NCBI RefSeq assembly: GCF_003261585.1
Contig: NZ_POVU01000020.1
Coordinates: forward strand, 1 to 42,317
Reading direction: 5' to 3'
Length of the DNA stretch: 42,317 nucleotides
From: Acinetobacter sp. MB5
GTDB lineage: Bacteria; Pseudomonadota; Gammaproteobacteria; Pseudomonadales; Moraxellaceae
This document shows, piece by piece, positions 33,738 through 42,067 of this stretch. A program made the translations under genes and the position numbers. The notes under the pieces are model-generated. The model saw nothing but the letters and a program-made list of their open reading frames with translations. It was not told where the DNA came from and ran no database searches. The first letter of the stretch is position 1; each line of letters opens with the position of its first letter.

Positions 33738-34631
33738 ATGACTCAGCAAGCTCAGAATATTCAAGGCTCAATTGTCGCACTTGTCACCCCTATGTTTGAA
33801 GATGGCAGCGTAGATTGGAAGAACCTTGAAAAGCTCGTTGAGTGGCACGTCGAACAAGGTACTAATGCAATTGTTGCAGTCGGCACTACAGGTGAACCAT
33901 CAACCCTAAGTATGTCTGAACACACACAAGTGATTAAAGAAGTCATTCGTGTGGTGAACAAACGCATCCCTGTTATTGCTGGTACTGGTGCAAACTCAAC
34001 TCATGAAGCCATTGAACTGACCAAAGATGCGCAAGCCCTCGGTGCAGATGCCGCACTTTTGGTGACACCTTATTACAACAAGCCTACACAGGAAGGTTTA
34101 TACCAACACTTCAAAGCGATTGCTGAAACTGTTGATTTACCAATTATTGTGTACAACGTTCCTGGACGTACAGGCGTCGACATGCAGAATGAAACTGTAC
34201 TTCGTCTTGCCGATATTCCAAATATCATTGCGGTGAAAGATGCGACTGGCGATACGGCGCGTGGTAAAGCACTGATCGATGCATTAAAAGGTCGTATGTC
34301 AGTTTTCTCAGGTGACGATGAAACAGCTGCCGAACTGATCCGTCTTGGCGCAAATGGTAATATTTCTGTGACTGCCAATGTTGTACCAAAACTCATGAGC
34401 GAGCTTTGTGCAGCAGCATTACAAGGCAATCAAGACCTTGCAAATCAGATCAACAATAAGATTGCAAATTTAAACAATATTTTATTTTGCGAATCGAACC
34501 CAATTCCTGTGAAATGGGCATTACATGAAATGGGGAAAATTGGTTCAGGAATTCGCCTACCTCTCACCCCTCTTGCAGAACAATATCGTGCACCATTGCG
34601 TGATGCGTTAAAAGACGTCGGTATTATTTAA
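33738..34631 (+). CDS. dapA: 4-hydroxy-tetrahydrodipicolinate synthase
   Basis: This 297-residue aldolase condenses pyruvate with aspartate semialdehyde, the first committed step of lysine and diaminopimelate synthesis. The Schiff-base lysine is K167 (IIAVKDATGD), with Y139 (IIVYNVPGRTGV) and T50-T51 (VAVGTTGEPS) completing the proton relay. The ATG at 33738 gives MTQQAQNIQGSIVALVTP, close to the usual length (292-297); an in-frame ATG ten codons earlier is less likely. It is followed after 13 bases by a bamC-like lipoprotein and then purC, the order also found in E. coli (dapA-bamC-purC). Confidence 0.95.
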   Translation: MTQQAQNIQGSIVALVTPMFEDGSVDWKNLEKLVEWHVEQGTNAIVAVGTTGEPSTLSMSEHTQVIKEVIRVVNKRIPVIAGTGANSTHEAIELTKDAQALGADAALLVTPYYNKPTQEGLYQHFKAIAETVDLPIIVYNVPGRTGVDMQNETVLRLADIPNIIAVKDATGDTARGKALIDALKGRMSVFSGDDETAAELIRLGANGNISVTANVVPKLMSELCAAALQGNQDLANQINNKIANLNNILFCESNPIPVKWALHEMGKIGSGIRLPLTPLAEQYRAPLRDALKDVGII

Positions 34632-34644
34632 AGAGCAGAAGATT

Positions 34645-35259
34645 ATGCAGTTACGTTTAGGTTTAACCCTTGCACTTTCAGTTTTAAGTTTGGCTGGTTG
34701 TAGTACCTTGGGTAATATGCTCAGTATTAACAATGGTTCTTTAAACTATAAAAAGTCAACCGATCAAATCGAACCCTTAAAATATCCTGAAGGTTCAACG
34801 GCTCGATCTGCAACACCACTGTATCCTGCACCGATTATTGATCCAGTGGCATTACAGCATGCGCCTGATTTTGAAAATCAAAAAGGCAATCGTTTTGTGA
34901 TGCCACGCCCAGGTGAGGTCGTTCCAAACCGCACTTTGGCTGAAGCTCAGAATAATTATCCAAAACCAGTGGTTTTAGTTGACGGAAACCAAAATCCGTT
35001 ACTGAAAGTTACGGGTAAATCTGATACAATTTGGGCGTACACGCTTGCAACACTAAGCAGTCTAAATTACAGCGTGATTAGCCAAAGTCAAACACGGTAT
35101 GAAGCGACCATCAAGATCGATGATCATACCTATGTCTTAAAGCTTTCCGCTGTTGGTAAAACCAATACCCTCGTTTTATTTAATCCTGATAACAGTTTTG
35201 CTGATCAGGCTAAAGCGAAAGCATTGTTAGACCAGATTTCTCAAAATTGGCCAGCCTAG
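34645..35259 (+). CDS. bamC: Outer-membrane assembly lipoprotein, BamC-like
   Basis: This 204-residue lipoprotein has a signal peptide with lipobox SLAGC (Cys19). After the lipid site comes an unstructured, Pro-rich stretch like the BamC N-terminus that lies along BamD, then one compact C-terminal domain (about 105-204: PVVLVDGNQNPLLKVTG, then DTIWAYTLATLSSLNYSVIS). E. coli BamC is about 344 residues with two helix-grip domains; this one has room for only one, so it is a short form. The call rests mainly on the dapA-bamC-purC order plus these features. Confidence 0.72.
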   Translation: MQLRLGLTLALSVLSLAGCSTLGNMLSINNGSLNYKKSTDQIEPLKYPEGSTARSATPLYPAPIIDPVALQHAPDFENQKGNRFVMPRPGEVVPNRTLAEAQNNYPKPVVLVDGNQNPLLKVTGKSDTIWAYTLATLSSLNYSVISQSQTRYEATIKIDDHTYVLKLSAVGKTNTLVLFNPDNSFADQAKAKALLDQISQNWPA

Positions 35260-35295
35260 TTACCCTAGGTATATTTTTGAAAACAGGTTCATCCC

Positions 35296-36015
35296 ATGTT
35301 AAAACAAACCTTGCTCTATACAGGTAAAGCAAAATCTGTTTATGAAACAGATAGTCCAGACCACTTGATTTTAGTCTTTCGTGACGATGCTTCGGCGTTC
35401 AACGGCGAAAAAATCGCGCAACTAGATCGTAAAGGCAAGGTGAACAACCGTTTTAACGCCTTTATTATGGAAAAACTGGCTGCTGCTGGTATTGAAACCC
35501 ATTTTGAGAAATTGCTTACTCCAACAGAAGTGTTGGTGAAAAAGCTAAAAATGATTCCTGTAGAGTGCGTGATTCGTAACTATGCAGCAGGTTCTTTATG
35601 CCGTCGCTTGGGCATTGAAGAAGGTAAAGAGTTAACTCCTCCTACTTTCGAATTGTTCTTTAAAGATGACGCGCTTGGCGACCCAATGGTCAACGAATCT
35701 CAAGCGATTGCTTTAGGTTGGGCAACTGCTGAACAACTTGAAAGCATGAAAGAACTGACTTACAAAGTAAATGACGTTCTTAAAGCTTTGTTTGATCAAG
35801 GTGATATGCTTTTGGTTGACTTCAAACTTGAGTTTGGTGTGTTCCATGACCGTATCGTACTTGGTGATGAATTCTCTCCAGACGGTTGCCGTTTGTGGGA
35901 CAAAGAAACGAAGAAAAAACTCGACAAAGACCGTTTCCGTCAAGGTTTAGGCGGTGTTGTTGAAGCTTATGAAGAAGTTGCAGCACGCTTAGGCATTAAC
36001 TTAGAAGACATCTAA
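35296..36015 (+). CDS. purC: SAICAR synthetase
   Basis: This 239-residue enzyme joins aspartate to CAIR with ATP in de novo purine synthesis. The ATP-binding N-terminus [13 protein letters not shown], the [11 protein letters not shown] segment, the substrate motif [18 protein letters not shown] and the metal-site strand [10 protein letters not shown] are all intact. Length matches bacterial PurC (237). It follows the bamC-like gene by 36 bases and ends in a strong terminator, closing the dapA-bamC-purC run. Confidence 0.96.
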   Translation: MLKQTLLYTGKAKSVYETDSPDHLILVFRDDASAFNGEKIAQLDRKGKVNNRFNAFIMEKLAAAGIETHFEKLLTPTEVLVKKLKMIPVECVIRNYAAGSLCRRLGIEEGKELTPPTFELFFKDDALGDPMVNESQAIALGWATAEQLESMKELTYKVNDVLKALFDQGDMLLVDFKLEFGVFHDRIVLGDEFSPDGCRLWDKETKKKLDKDRFRQGLGGVVEAYEEVAARLGINLEDI

Positions 36016-36028
36016 GTTTAAACTGCAA

Positions 36029-36058
36029 AAAAACCGAGTCTTGTGGCTCGGTTTTTTA
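36029..36058 (+). terminator. purC terminator
   Basis: AAAACCGAG pairs with CTCGGTTTT across an 8-base loop and continues into a T-run. Confidence 0.88.
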
Positions 36059-36137
36059 TTATTCATATAAAATAATTTTAATTTTCAAAATCCTATTACT
36101 TCTACACCACAATATTTTTTAATTTATAAGCTAAGCA

Positions 36138-36737
36138 ATGAAAAACAATTTTTTTAAATCCCTCTGCCTAGGTCTCATGCCTTTCATTTGCCTGACAGGC
36201 TGTCAAACCGTTTCCAAAGCCACGCATAAAGTCGGAAATATGATTGGACTCAGTCAAGAAGACGTTCCGCAAGCCAACAAAAAAGGCGTGGTTGATGTCA
36301 GTGATAGTAATATCAGCCAGTTAGAGCAGCTCACTGAAAACCTGCCAAATGATCAATGGTCTTATATTGAGAATAAAAAACAGGACATTTATAACCTGAA
36401 AAATAAGACCAAAACAGGCGATGTTCTCTCGCTTAAACTGAACTGTAATGTTGCAAATCAAAAGCCAACGTTCTCCATTGAGAATAGTGATGGCCAAGTC
36501 GTTCTCAAAGCCTATGATGAACAGGCAGGACAAATCCAGTTTCTGCTCGACAATAAAAACTACGGCAATATTTTTGGATTAGGTCAGGCAAAACAACTGG
36601 CTGCCTTTAAAACTCAAGTCACACAGGCCAAAGTCATCAAAATCTATAATAAGGGCAAACTTTACAGCTTTAACAATCACAAAGCCGAACTGCTGAGTAA
36701 GCCTGTGTCCTGTAGAACCAATTCATCTTTAAGATAA
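36138..36737 (+). CDS. Lipoprotein of unknown function
   Basis: This 199-residue protein has a lipoprotein signal ending ICLTGC (Cys22). The mature part is hydrophilic, with predicted alternating strands around VLSLKLNCNVANQKPTFSIE and a pair of Cys (C103 region and C193) that could form a disulfide. I do not recognise a family. It is a single gene between purC and rarA, with an AT-rich promoter region upstream and a hairpin (TGCCAAG/CTTGGCA, about 36750-36767) after the stop, shared with convergent rarA. Confidence 0.75.
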   Translation: MKNNFFKSLCLGLMPFICLTGCQTVSKATHKVGNMIGLSQEDVPQANKKGVVDVSDSNISQLEQLTENLPNDQWSYIENKKQDIYNLKNKTKTGDVLSLKLNCNVANQKPTFSIENSDGQVVLKAYDEQAGQIQFLLDNKNYGNIFGLGQAKQLAAFKTQVTQAKVIKIYNKGKLYSFNNHKAELLSKPVSCRTNSSLR

Positions 36738-36773
36738 TAAAAATGAAATGCCAAGTGAGCTTGGCAATCTCGT

Positions 36774-38048
36774 TTATTGTTGCTGCTGTTCTTGCTGCCA
36801 GCGACGCTGTTGTAAACGCTCACCTTCCACCTCTCGCTTATTGCGAGCTGACTCATACAACTTTGTGCCTTTGAGTTCTGGTGGCAGATAATCCTGCATG
36901 ACAAAATGCTCTGGATAATCATGTGGGTAGAGATAATCCACACCATAACCCTGTTGTTTCATCAGCTTGGTCGGTGCATTGCGTAAATGTAGTGGGACAG
37001 ACAGGTTTGCAGTTTTCTCTGCCAATTCCATGGCTCGGTTAATCGCCAAGTAGGTACTGTTACTTTTAGCACTGGTCGCCAAATATACCGCACATTGTCC
37101 CAAAATAATGCGGGCTTCAGGCATCCCTATCACCTGCACAGAGCGGAAACACTCCCCTGCCAGTAACAACGCATTTGGGTTAGAGTTACCAATATCTTCC
37201 GAAGCTGCAATCAGCATACGGCGTGCAATAAATAGAGGGTCTTCCCCGCCTTTGAGCATACGTGCCATCCAGTACAAAGCTGCATCTGGGTCACTACCAC
37301 GAATCGATTTAATGAATGCTGAAACCAGATCATAATGCTGCTCGCCTGACTTGTCATAGCGTGCAATATTTTGCTGAGCGACACGCACCACCAGTGCATT
37401 ATTGACATGATTATCTTGCTCTGGTTCAAAGGTACTGGCAATTAAATCCAGTAAATTAAGTGCCTTACGTGCATCACCTGCTGCAAATTGAATTAGCGCA
37501 TCAAATTCATCAATATAAATCTGACGATCTTTTAAGAAACGATCTTGCTGTAGTGCCTTATTTAATAAACTTTCAATCGCTTCATTCGACAAGGCATTTA
37601 AGCTATAGACCTGACAGCGTGAAAGCAAAGCACTATTCACCTCAAAAGACGGATTTTCTGTGGTCGCGCCGATTAAGGTGATTTTGCCTTTTTCGACTGC
37701 GCCCAATAATGCATCTTGCTGAGATTTATTAAACCGATGAATTTCATCAATAAAAACCACGGGTATCAGTAAGTCACCACTTTCCGCGATCACTTCACGT
37801 AGCTCTTTGACCCCAGTATTCAGTGCCGACAAGCTGATAAAAGGACGATCCACTGCTTGCGCCAAAAGTAAGGCAATTGTGGTTTTTCCAACACCAGGTG
37901 GCCCCCAAAAAATAATTGAAGGTAAATGCCCCTGATCAATCATCTGCCGCAAGGGCGCACCATCTCCCAGCAAATGTTCTTGCCCAATAATTTCAGACAG
38001 ATCACGTGGACGCAAACGCTCGGGTAATGGAATTTGGCTCTCTGACAT
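36774..38048 (-). CDS. rarA: Replication-associated recombination protein A (AAA+ ATPase)
   Basis: This 424-residue AAA+ ATPase, also called MgsA, acts at stalled replication forks with SSB and the replisome. Walker A is WGPPGVGKTT (GPPGVGKTT at 49-57), Walker B is VVFIDEIHRF, and sensor residues lie in IGATTENPSFEVN. The C-terminal oligomerisation region is typical (LLNAEC-type replaced here by NALLLAGECFRSVQVIGMPE and HLRNAPTKLMK). A Gln/Arg-rich tail ends the protein. Length matches RarA (447 in E. coli), slightly short. The ATG at 38048 opens MSESQIPLPERLRPRDL, the normal start. Confidence 0.94.
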   Translation of the reverse strand: MSESQIPLPERLRPRDLSEIIGQEHLLGDGAPLRQMIDQGHLPSIIFWGPPGVGKTTIALLLAQAVDRPFISLSALNTGVKELREVIAESGDLLIPVVFIDEIHRFNKSQQDALLGAVEKGKITLIGATTENPSFEVNSALLSRCQVYSLNALSNEAIESLLNKALQQDRFLKDRQIYIDEFDALIQFAAGDARKALNLLDLIASTFEPEQDNHVNNALVVRVAQQNIARYDKSGEQHYDLVSAFIKSIRGSDPDAALYWMARMLKGGEDPLFIARRMLIAASEDIGNSNPNALLLAGECFRSVQVIGMPEARIILGQCAVYLATSAKSNSTYLAINRAMELAEKTANLSVPLHLRNAPTKLMKQQGYGVDYLYPHDYPEHFVMQDYLPPELKGTKLYESARNKREVEGERLQQRRWQQEQQQQ

Positions 38049-38104
38049 ATGGTTTCAGTTCATTGTTTTGGCTTTGCTATAGTCTACAAGATTGAAATAC
38101 CCAT

Positions 38105-38445
38105 TCAATAGCGTTGTTCGATGATTACATTGAGCAAGGAGGCAGGAAAAACTTCGCCATGTCTTAAGTCGGGATACACTACCAGTTTGACATCCGCCCC
38201 TTTACGATGCAGTAGCCGCACAATCTCACGATTTTGATCAATTAATTGATGAATCTGCTTGTCTTGGTCATCAGCCACAACAGGAGTTTGAACATCGCCT
38301 TCAATCATTGATAAACAGCTGAGCCTGTCTGGGTAATATTGGCAGATAAAGGTTGAATATTTGGACGGGCAATCGCAACCGTGCTGGTTAAACTGAACAA
38401 GCAGCCCAATAAGATGCCACTCGCTCGGTAGGAAAATTTCATCAT
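38105..38445 (-). pseudogene. Secreted alpha/beta-hydrolase (esterase) gene with internal deletion
   Basis: From ATG 38445 (or 38442) the frame encodes a signal peptide (MMKFSYRASGILLGCLFSLT) and a mature start PNIQPLSANITQTGSAVYQ, then stops. In another frame, 38308-38105 encodes the C-terminal end of an alpha/beta hydrolase: DQDKQIHQLIDQNREIVRLL, then VYPDLRHGEVFPASLL with the catalytic-type His. The middle, including the nucleophile Ser, is gone. The pieces resemble the IroE/BesA type of siderophore esterase. The simplest reading is one deletion of several hundred bases that joined both ends out of frame. Confidence 0.72.
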
Positions 38446-38517
38446 GATAAATCTATAAAAAATGTTTTCTTACTAAGAATCATTCTTTTGGCTTTTTAGA
38501 ATTCTATAGCTTTCGAC

Positions 38518-39231
38518 CTAGGGCTGCTGAGCTAATGCATTTAAGTCATTCTGTGCATCTTGATCGCCATTTTCAGCCGCTTTCGCAAACCATTTCATGG
38601 CTTGTTTTTTATCCATCGCAACACCTTTGCCATCACGGTATAACGTGCCTAGATTATATTGTGCAGTTGAGTTGTCGAGATTTGCCGCTTTTTGATAATA
38701 ATCAAAGGCTTTTTTAAAACTTTGCTGAACGCCACGCCCATAAAAATACATCACGCCCAGATTGTTTAAAGCTTCACACTGGCCACGCTTTTCGGCTTGA
38801 CTATACCAAAAAAACGCTTGGTTATAATTCGGTGGATCTTGTTCAATTTCATACATATAGCCAAGGTTATACATACCATCGGCTGAGCCAAGCATGGCGG
38901 CTTGATTGTAGTACGCAAAGGCTCTTTTTGAGCTTTGCTCAACACCTTGACCTTGGTCATACATTACTCCAAGGCTATAGGCAGCATCGTCATTATTTTG
39001 TTGAGCTGCTTTTTCATACCAAATCCGTGCCTGATGAAAGTCCTGTTCAGTTTCATCATCACCGTAATAATATAAATCACCGATTTTATACTGCGCTTCA
39101 GCATCACCATTTTGAGCAAGGCTCATAAGCTGAGCATCACTCAAATCATTGAGATTTTCAGCTGCAATTGCAGGGGTAATGAGCAAGCTTCCAAGAACAC
39201 AAGAAAATATTATCTTTTTAATTTTATTCAT
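38518..39231 (-). CDS. Secreted Sel1-repeat (SLR) protein
   Basis: This 237-residue protein has a signal peptide (about 1-23, ending ITPAIAA) followed by five Sel1-like repeats of about 36 residues, each with the pattern AxxxLGxMYxxGxGV...A..YYxxAA. The first repeat (AQYKIGDLYYYGDDE) and third are degenerate. Sel1 repeats form alpha-alpha superhelices that bind proteins, often in envelope or host-interaction processes; no partner can be read here. It is monocistronic, upstream of the decayed esterase gene. Confidence 0.85.
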   Translation of the reverse strand: MNKIKKIIFSCVLGSLLITPAIAAENLNDLSDAQLMSLAQNGDAEAQYKIGDLYYYGDDETEQDFHQARIWYEKAAQQNNDDAAYSLGVMYDQGQGVEQSSKRAFAYYNQAAMLGSADGMYNLGYMYEIEQDPPNYNQAFFWYSQAEKRGQCEALNNLGVMYFYGRGVQQSFKKAFDYYQKAANLDNSTAQYNLGTLYRDGKGVAMDKKQAMKWFAKAAENGDQDAQNDLNALAQQP

Positions 39232-39284
39232 AAAAATCCCGTTCTAAAATAATTACTCTGCGTTATTGTTCATTCATTCTAAGT

Positions 39285-39310
39285 CAGTTTTTCATCAAAA
39301 TGAAAAACTG
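39285..39310. terminator. Perfect hairpin after the PQQ dehydrogenase gene
   Basis: CAGTTTTTCA (39285-39294) pairs with TGAAAAACTG (39301-39310). The U-run is inside the stem rather than after it, so termination is probable but not classical. Confidence 0.45.
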
Positions 39311-39317
39311 GCATAGT

Positions 39318-40478
39318 TTACTGCAATTTCAGCAAGGCTGCATTCTCACCATCTTCAATCACCCACAGATCACCTGTTGGCGTTTGCAGTAAGCCACGAA
39401 TTCTCTGCCCCATTTCAATTCGTTCCAGTTCCTTAATCGGTTTCTGCTGAAGATCCACCACAATAATCGACTCTGAGGATAAACCGCCAATTAGGGCTTT
39501 ACCCGTCCATTGTGGAATGCGTTTTCCTTGGTAAATAATTAAACTTGAAGGAGAAATCACAGGTGTCCAGCTCAGTACAGGGGCTTGAAATTCAGGTCGG
39601 GTACGATGCCGTGGAATTTTAATTCCTGAATAATGATCACCATTGGATACCAAAGGATAACCATAGTTCCGACCTTTATAGATTTGATTCAGTTCATCGC
39701 CCCCTTTAGGGCCCATCTCCACTTCCCAAAGCTGACCCTGACTGTCAAAAGCCATCCCGAGAGGATTACGATGCCCCCAAGACCAAAGCTGGGCGGCAAC
39801 ACCCCCTTTCGCATATAACGGATTATCGGTAGGGACGGAACCATCCGCATTCAGACGCAAAATTTTTCCTAAATGACTATGTAAATCTTGGGCAGGGCTA
39901 AACTGCTGGCGTTCTCCCGAACTGATCCAGAGTTTTCCATCTCGGTCAAACAGTACCCGATAGGCAAAATGCCCATTCCCTCGAACTTTGGGTTGCTGTG
40001 TCCAGATTCTTGTTCGATTAACTAAACGTGGTTGTGTAGGATGTGAAAGATCCAGTTCAGCACGATCAACGGCTGCCCCTGTCCCCTCGCTCGATGCTTC
40101 TACATAACTAAAATATATCCAGTGATTCTGTTTAAAGTTTGGATGTAACACGATATCACCCAAACCACCTTGCCCAGCATCAACCACTGGCGGCACGCCA
40201 GCGACACTAAAAACCTGCTGGGTGACAGGATCAAAAAGTTTGATAACCCCTGCTTTTTCAGTCACCAGCAACCGACCATCGGGCAATGCTGCCAGTGCCC
40301 AAGGCGAATTAAAATGACTGACTTTCTGAAAATGCAGCAATGCAAATTTTGAACTGGACTCTTCATCAGGTCGATTAAAATATTCTGCAATACTTTTTAA
40401 ATCGCTGAAATCTGATGAACTACAGGCACTCAGCCAACTCACTGACATGAATAACAAAAGATGTTTAAATCTTTGCAT
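39318..40478 (-). CDS. PQQ-dependent aldose sugar dehydrogenase (lipoprotein)
   Basis: This 386-residue soluble-type quinoprotein belongs to the YliI/Asd beta-propeller family that oxidises aldoses to lactones with PQQ. Conserved segments are FNSPWALAALPDGRLLVTEK, GQGGLGDIVLHPNF, HFAYRVLFDRDGKLWISSGE and LWSWGHRNPLGMAFD. The N-terminus is a lipoprotein signal with lipobox WLSAC (Cys19), so it is membrane-anchored, unlike the secreted GdhB of Acinetobacter. The ATG at 40478 has AAGGA 7 bases upstream; an in-frame TTG six codons earlier overlaps that site and is rejected. Confidence 0.88.
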   Translation of the reverse strand: MQRFKHLLLFMSVSWLSACSSSDFSDLKSIAEYFNRPDEESSSKFALLHFQKVSHFNSPWALAALPDGRLLVTEKAGVIKLFDPVTQQVFSVAGVPPVVDAGQGGLGDIVLHPNFKQNHWIYFSYVEASSEGTGAAVDRAELDLSHPTQPRLVNRTRIWTQQPKVRGNGHFAYRVLFDRDGKLWISSGERQQFSPAQDLHSHLGKILRLNADGSVPTDNPLYAKGGVAAQLWSWGHRNPLGMAFDSQGQLWEVEMGPKGGDELNQIYKGRNYGYPLVSNGDHYSGIKIPRHRTRPEFQAPVLSWTPVISPSSLIIYQGKRIPQWTGKALIGGLSSESIIVVDLQQKPIKELERIEMGQRIRGLLQTPTGDLWVIEDGENAALLKLQ

Positions 40479-40543
40479 AAATACATCCTTTAACAACCAC
40501 TTTCATGCATCTTGAGATGAATGATTTTTTTATCTTTTTCGTC

Positions 40544-40951
40544 TTAATCAGCATCCAGCTGATGTAGGGTTTTGACAATATTGCAATCCTGAATACTGGC
40601 TTGCGAATTACAACTTTGACGTAATTGTTGTAACTGCTGACTAAATTTCTGCAATTGTTGAATCTTATCTTGAATATGTTGCAAATGACTTTCCACCAAA
40701 GCATCCACGACGGCGCAATTGTCCTGTGGATGATGCATCAATACATTCATTTCTTCAATTTCTTTTAATGACATGCCCAACTCTCGGCAATGTCGGATAA
40801 AAATAAGTTGTTGTAATGCCTGATCATCGTAATAACGGTAGTTGTTATTGGCTCGCTGCGGTGCATTCAGCAACTGCTTTTTTTCATAAAATCGGATGGT
40901 GTCTGTTGAAAGTTTCGATTTTTTTGCCAATTCACCAATCGTAAAAAACAT
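40544..40951 (-). CDS. MerR-family metal-responsive regulator, CadR/PbrR-like
   Basis: This 135-residue regulator has the MerR HTH (FTIGELAKKSKLSTDTIRFY), a dimerisation helix and three cysteines placed like those of CadR/PbrR (C79, C114, C123), which bind Cd, Pb or Zn. The ATG at 40951 is preferred, with GAGG 5 bases upstream; a GTG two codons earlier is also possible. It is divergent from a small cation diffusion facilitator gene, and the shared intergenic region contains a MerR-type promoter with a long spacer. Confidence 0.88.
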   Translation of the reverse strand: MFFTIGELAKKSKLSTDTIRFYEKKQLLNAPQRANNNYRYYDDQALQQLIFIRHCRELGMSLKEIEEMNVLMHHPQDNCAVVDALVESHLQHIQDKIQQLQKFSQQLQQLRQSCNSQASIQDCNIVKTLHQLDAD

Positions 40952-40962
40952 ATTCACCTCAC

Positions 40963-40993
40963 TTGACCTTAGAGTTACTCCAAGCTTTTAAAT
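40963..40993 (+). promoter_or_regulatory. MerR-type operator/promoter of the cation efflux gene
   Basis: TTGACC (-35, 40963-40968) and TTAAAT (-10, 40988-40993) are separated by 19 bases, the over-long spacer typical of MerR-family promoters. The spacer region carries the near-perfect dyad CTTAGAGTTACTCCAAG (40968-40984), the presumed binding site of the divergent regulator. Confidence 0.72.
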
Positions 40994-41023
40994 CAGTGTA
41001 TGTAGATTAATCAGGATTTTCAA

Positions 41024-41656
41024 ATGGCAGGCTGTCAATGTGAACATCACAGCTCAAAACATGAGATGTCGAAAAAATTTCGCAATGCATTGTGGATTGC
41101 ACTCATACTGAATTTAAGCTTATTTATCATCGAAGTTGTGGTCGGTGTGCAAGCAGGTTCGACTGCACTTTGGGCGGATTCACTCGACTTTGCGGGTGAT
41201 GCATTTAATTATGCCATTTCAATTATGGCACTCGGCATGAGTCTGTATTGGCGTGCCAGTATCGCACTGGTCAAAGGCTACACCATGGTGTGCTTTGCGA
41301 TTTTGGTTTTGGTCAAAGTCATCTGGGCATACTGGTCTGGCGTACAACCTGAAGCCTTAACCATGGGTTTAATCGGGTTTCTGGCCTTAGCAGCCAATGT
41401 GGTCAGTGCTCTTGTACTCTACACGTTCCGCGATGGGGATGCCAACATGACCTCCGTGTGGTTATGCAGCCGCAATGATGCAATTGGTAATATTGCCGTC
41501 ATTTTGGCTGCAATCGGTGTGTTTGGTACACACAGTAGCATTCCAGATTTATTGGTTGCTGCCGTTATTGCCAGTTTGGGCTTTAGTTCAGGTTATCACG
41601 TGATTCAAAAATCAAGAGCTGAGCGTCAAGCCAACAAATCTCAGCACTTAGCGTAA
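41024..41656 (+). CDS. Short cation diffusion facilitator (CDF) transporter
   Basis: This 210-residue protein has six hydrophobic segments and a CDF membrane domain but lacks the C-terminal cytoplasmic metal-sensing domain (CDF proteins are usually about 300 residues). Helix 2 reads ALWADSLDFAGD (D55xxxD59) and helix 5 VWLCSRNDAIGN (C148xxxD152), in place of the common HxxxD pairs of zinc CDFs. The N-terminus AGCQCEHHSSKH is rich in Cys and His. With the CadR-like regulator it forms a metal-efflux unit; which metal is unknown. AGGA lies 8 bases before the ATG. Its end overlaps the convergent gene by 9 bases. Confidence 0.85.
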   Translation: MAGCQCEHHSSKHEMSKKFRNALWIALILNLSLFIIEVVVGVQAGSTALWADSLDFAGDAFNYAISIMALGMSLYWRASIALVKGYTMVCFAILVLVKVIWAYWSGVQPEALTMGLIGFLALAANVVSALVLYTFRDGDANMTSVWLCSRNDAIGNIAVILAAIGVFGTHSSIPDLLVAAVIASLGFSSGYHVIQKSRAERQANKSQHLA

Positions 41657-42004
41657 TGCACCAATGTAATGATGTGGAACTTCTTCTTTAAGTACGGGCG
41701 TTGGCAGATCGTCAAGAGCAGGGCTTGAAGCACCCACAGGGGCAACAAATTTAACGTTTGCCACCTGAGTTGCGACGGTTCCACCTGACAGTATCGCATC
41801 TAAACGGGATCCCAAACGGTGTAATTCTGCATCGCCTGTTGTAAGGGCAAGTTTAACCACTTCTTGAGCATATTCCAGATTATGTTCCAAATACACCACA
41901 TCAATTACACGTCCTGCAATACGTCTTAAACGCACATATAACTGAGTGGCGATGTCAAAGATCTCTTTTTCAACTTTCTTATCTTTGCTCAACATGGTCT
42001 TCAT
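41648..42004 (-). CDS. Conserved-type small protein of unknown function
   Basis: This 118-residue protein is mainly helical in its first 75 residues (KVEKEIFDIATQLYVRLRRI, then LEYAQEVVKLAL) and has a Pro/Val-rich tail. No signal, metal site or known domain is visible, and I do not recognise it. The ATG at 42004 (GGAG 7 bases upstream) is preferred to an in-frame TTG eight codons earlier. It lies 63 bases after the amt stop in the same direction and may be co-transcribed. A hairpin at 42022-42042 sits between them. Confidence 0.6.
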   Translation of the reverse strand: MKTMLSKDKKVEKEIFDIATQLYVRLRRIAGRVIDVVYLEHNLEYAQEVVKLALTTGDAELHRLGSRLDAILSGGTVATQVANVKFVAPVGASSPALDDLPTPVLKEEVPHHYIGALR

Positions 42005-42021
42005 ACTTTTCTCCAAGTTGT

Positions 42022-42050
42022 GGTTCAAGTCAGCCTTGAACCAGTTTTTT
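42022..42050 (+). terminator. Hairpin between amt and the next gene
   Basis: GGTTCAAG (42022-42029) pairs with CTTGAACC (42035-42042). The T-run follows on the plus strand, where it could stop rightward transcripts. On the minus strand it lies in the amt to 41648 gap as a plain hairpin. Confidence 0.5.
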
Positions 42051-42067
42051 ATGCAATACGGAAGCGT

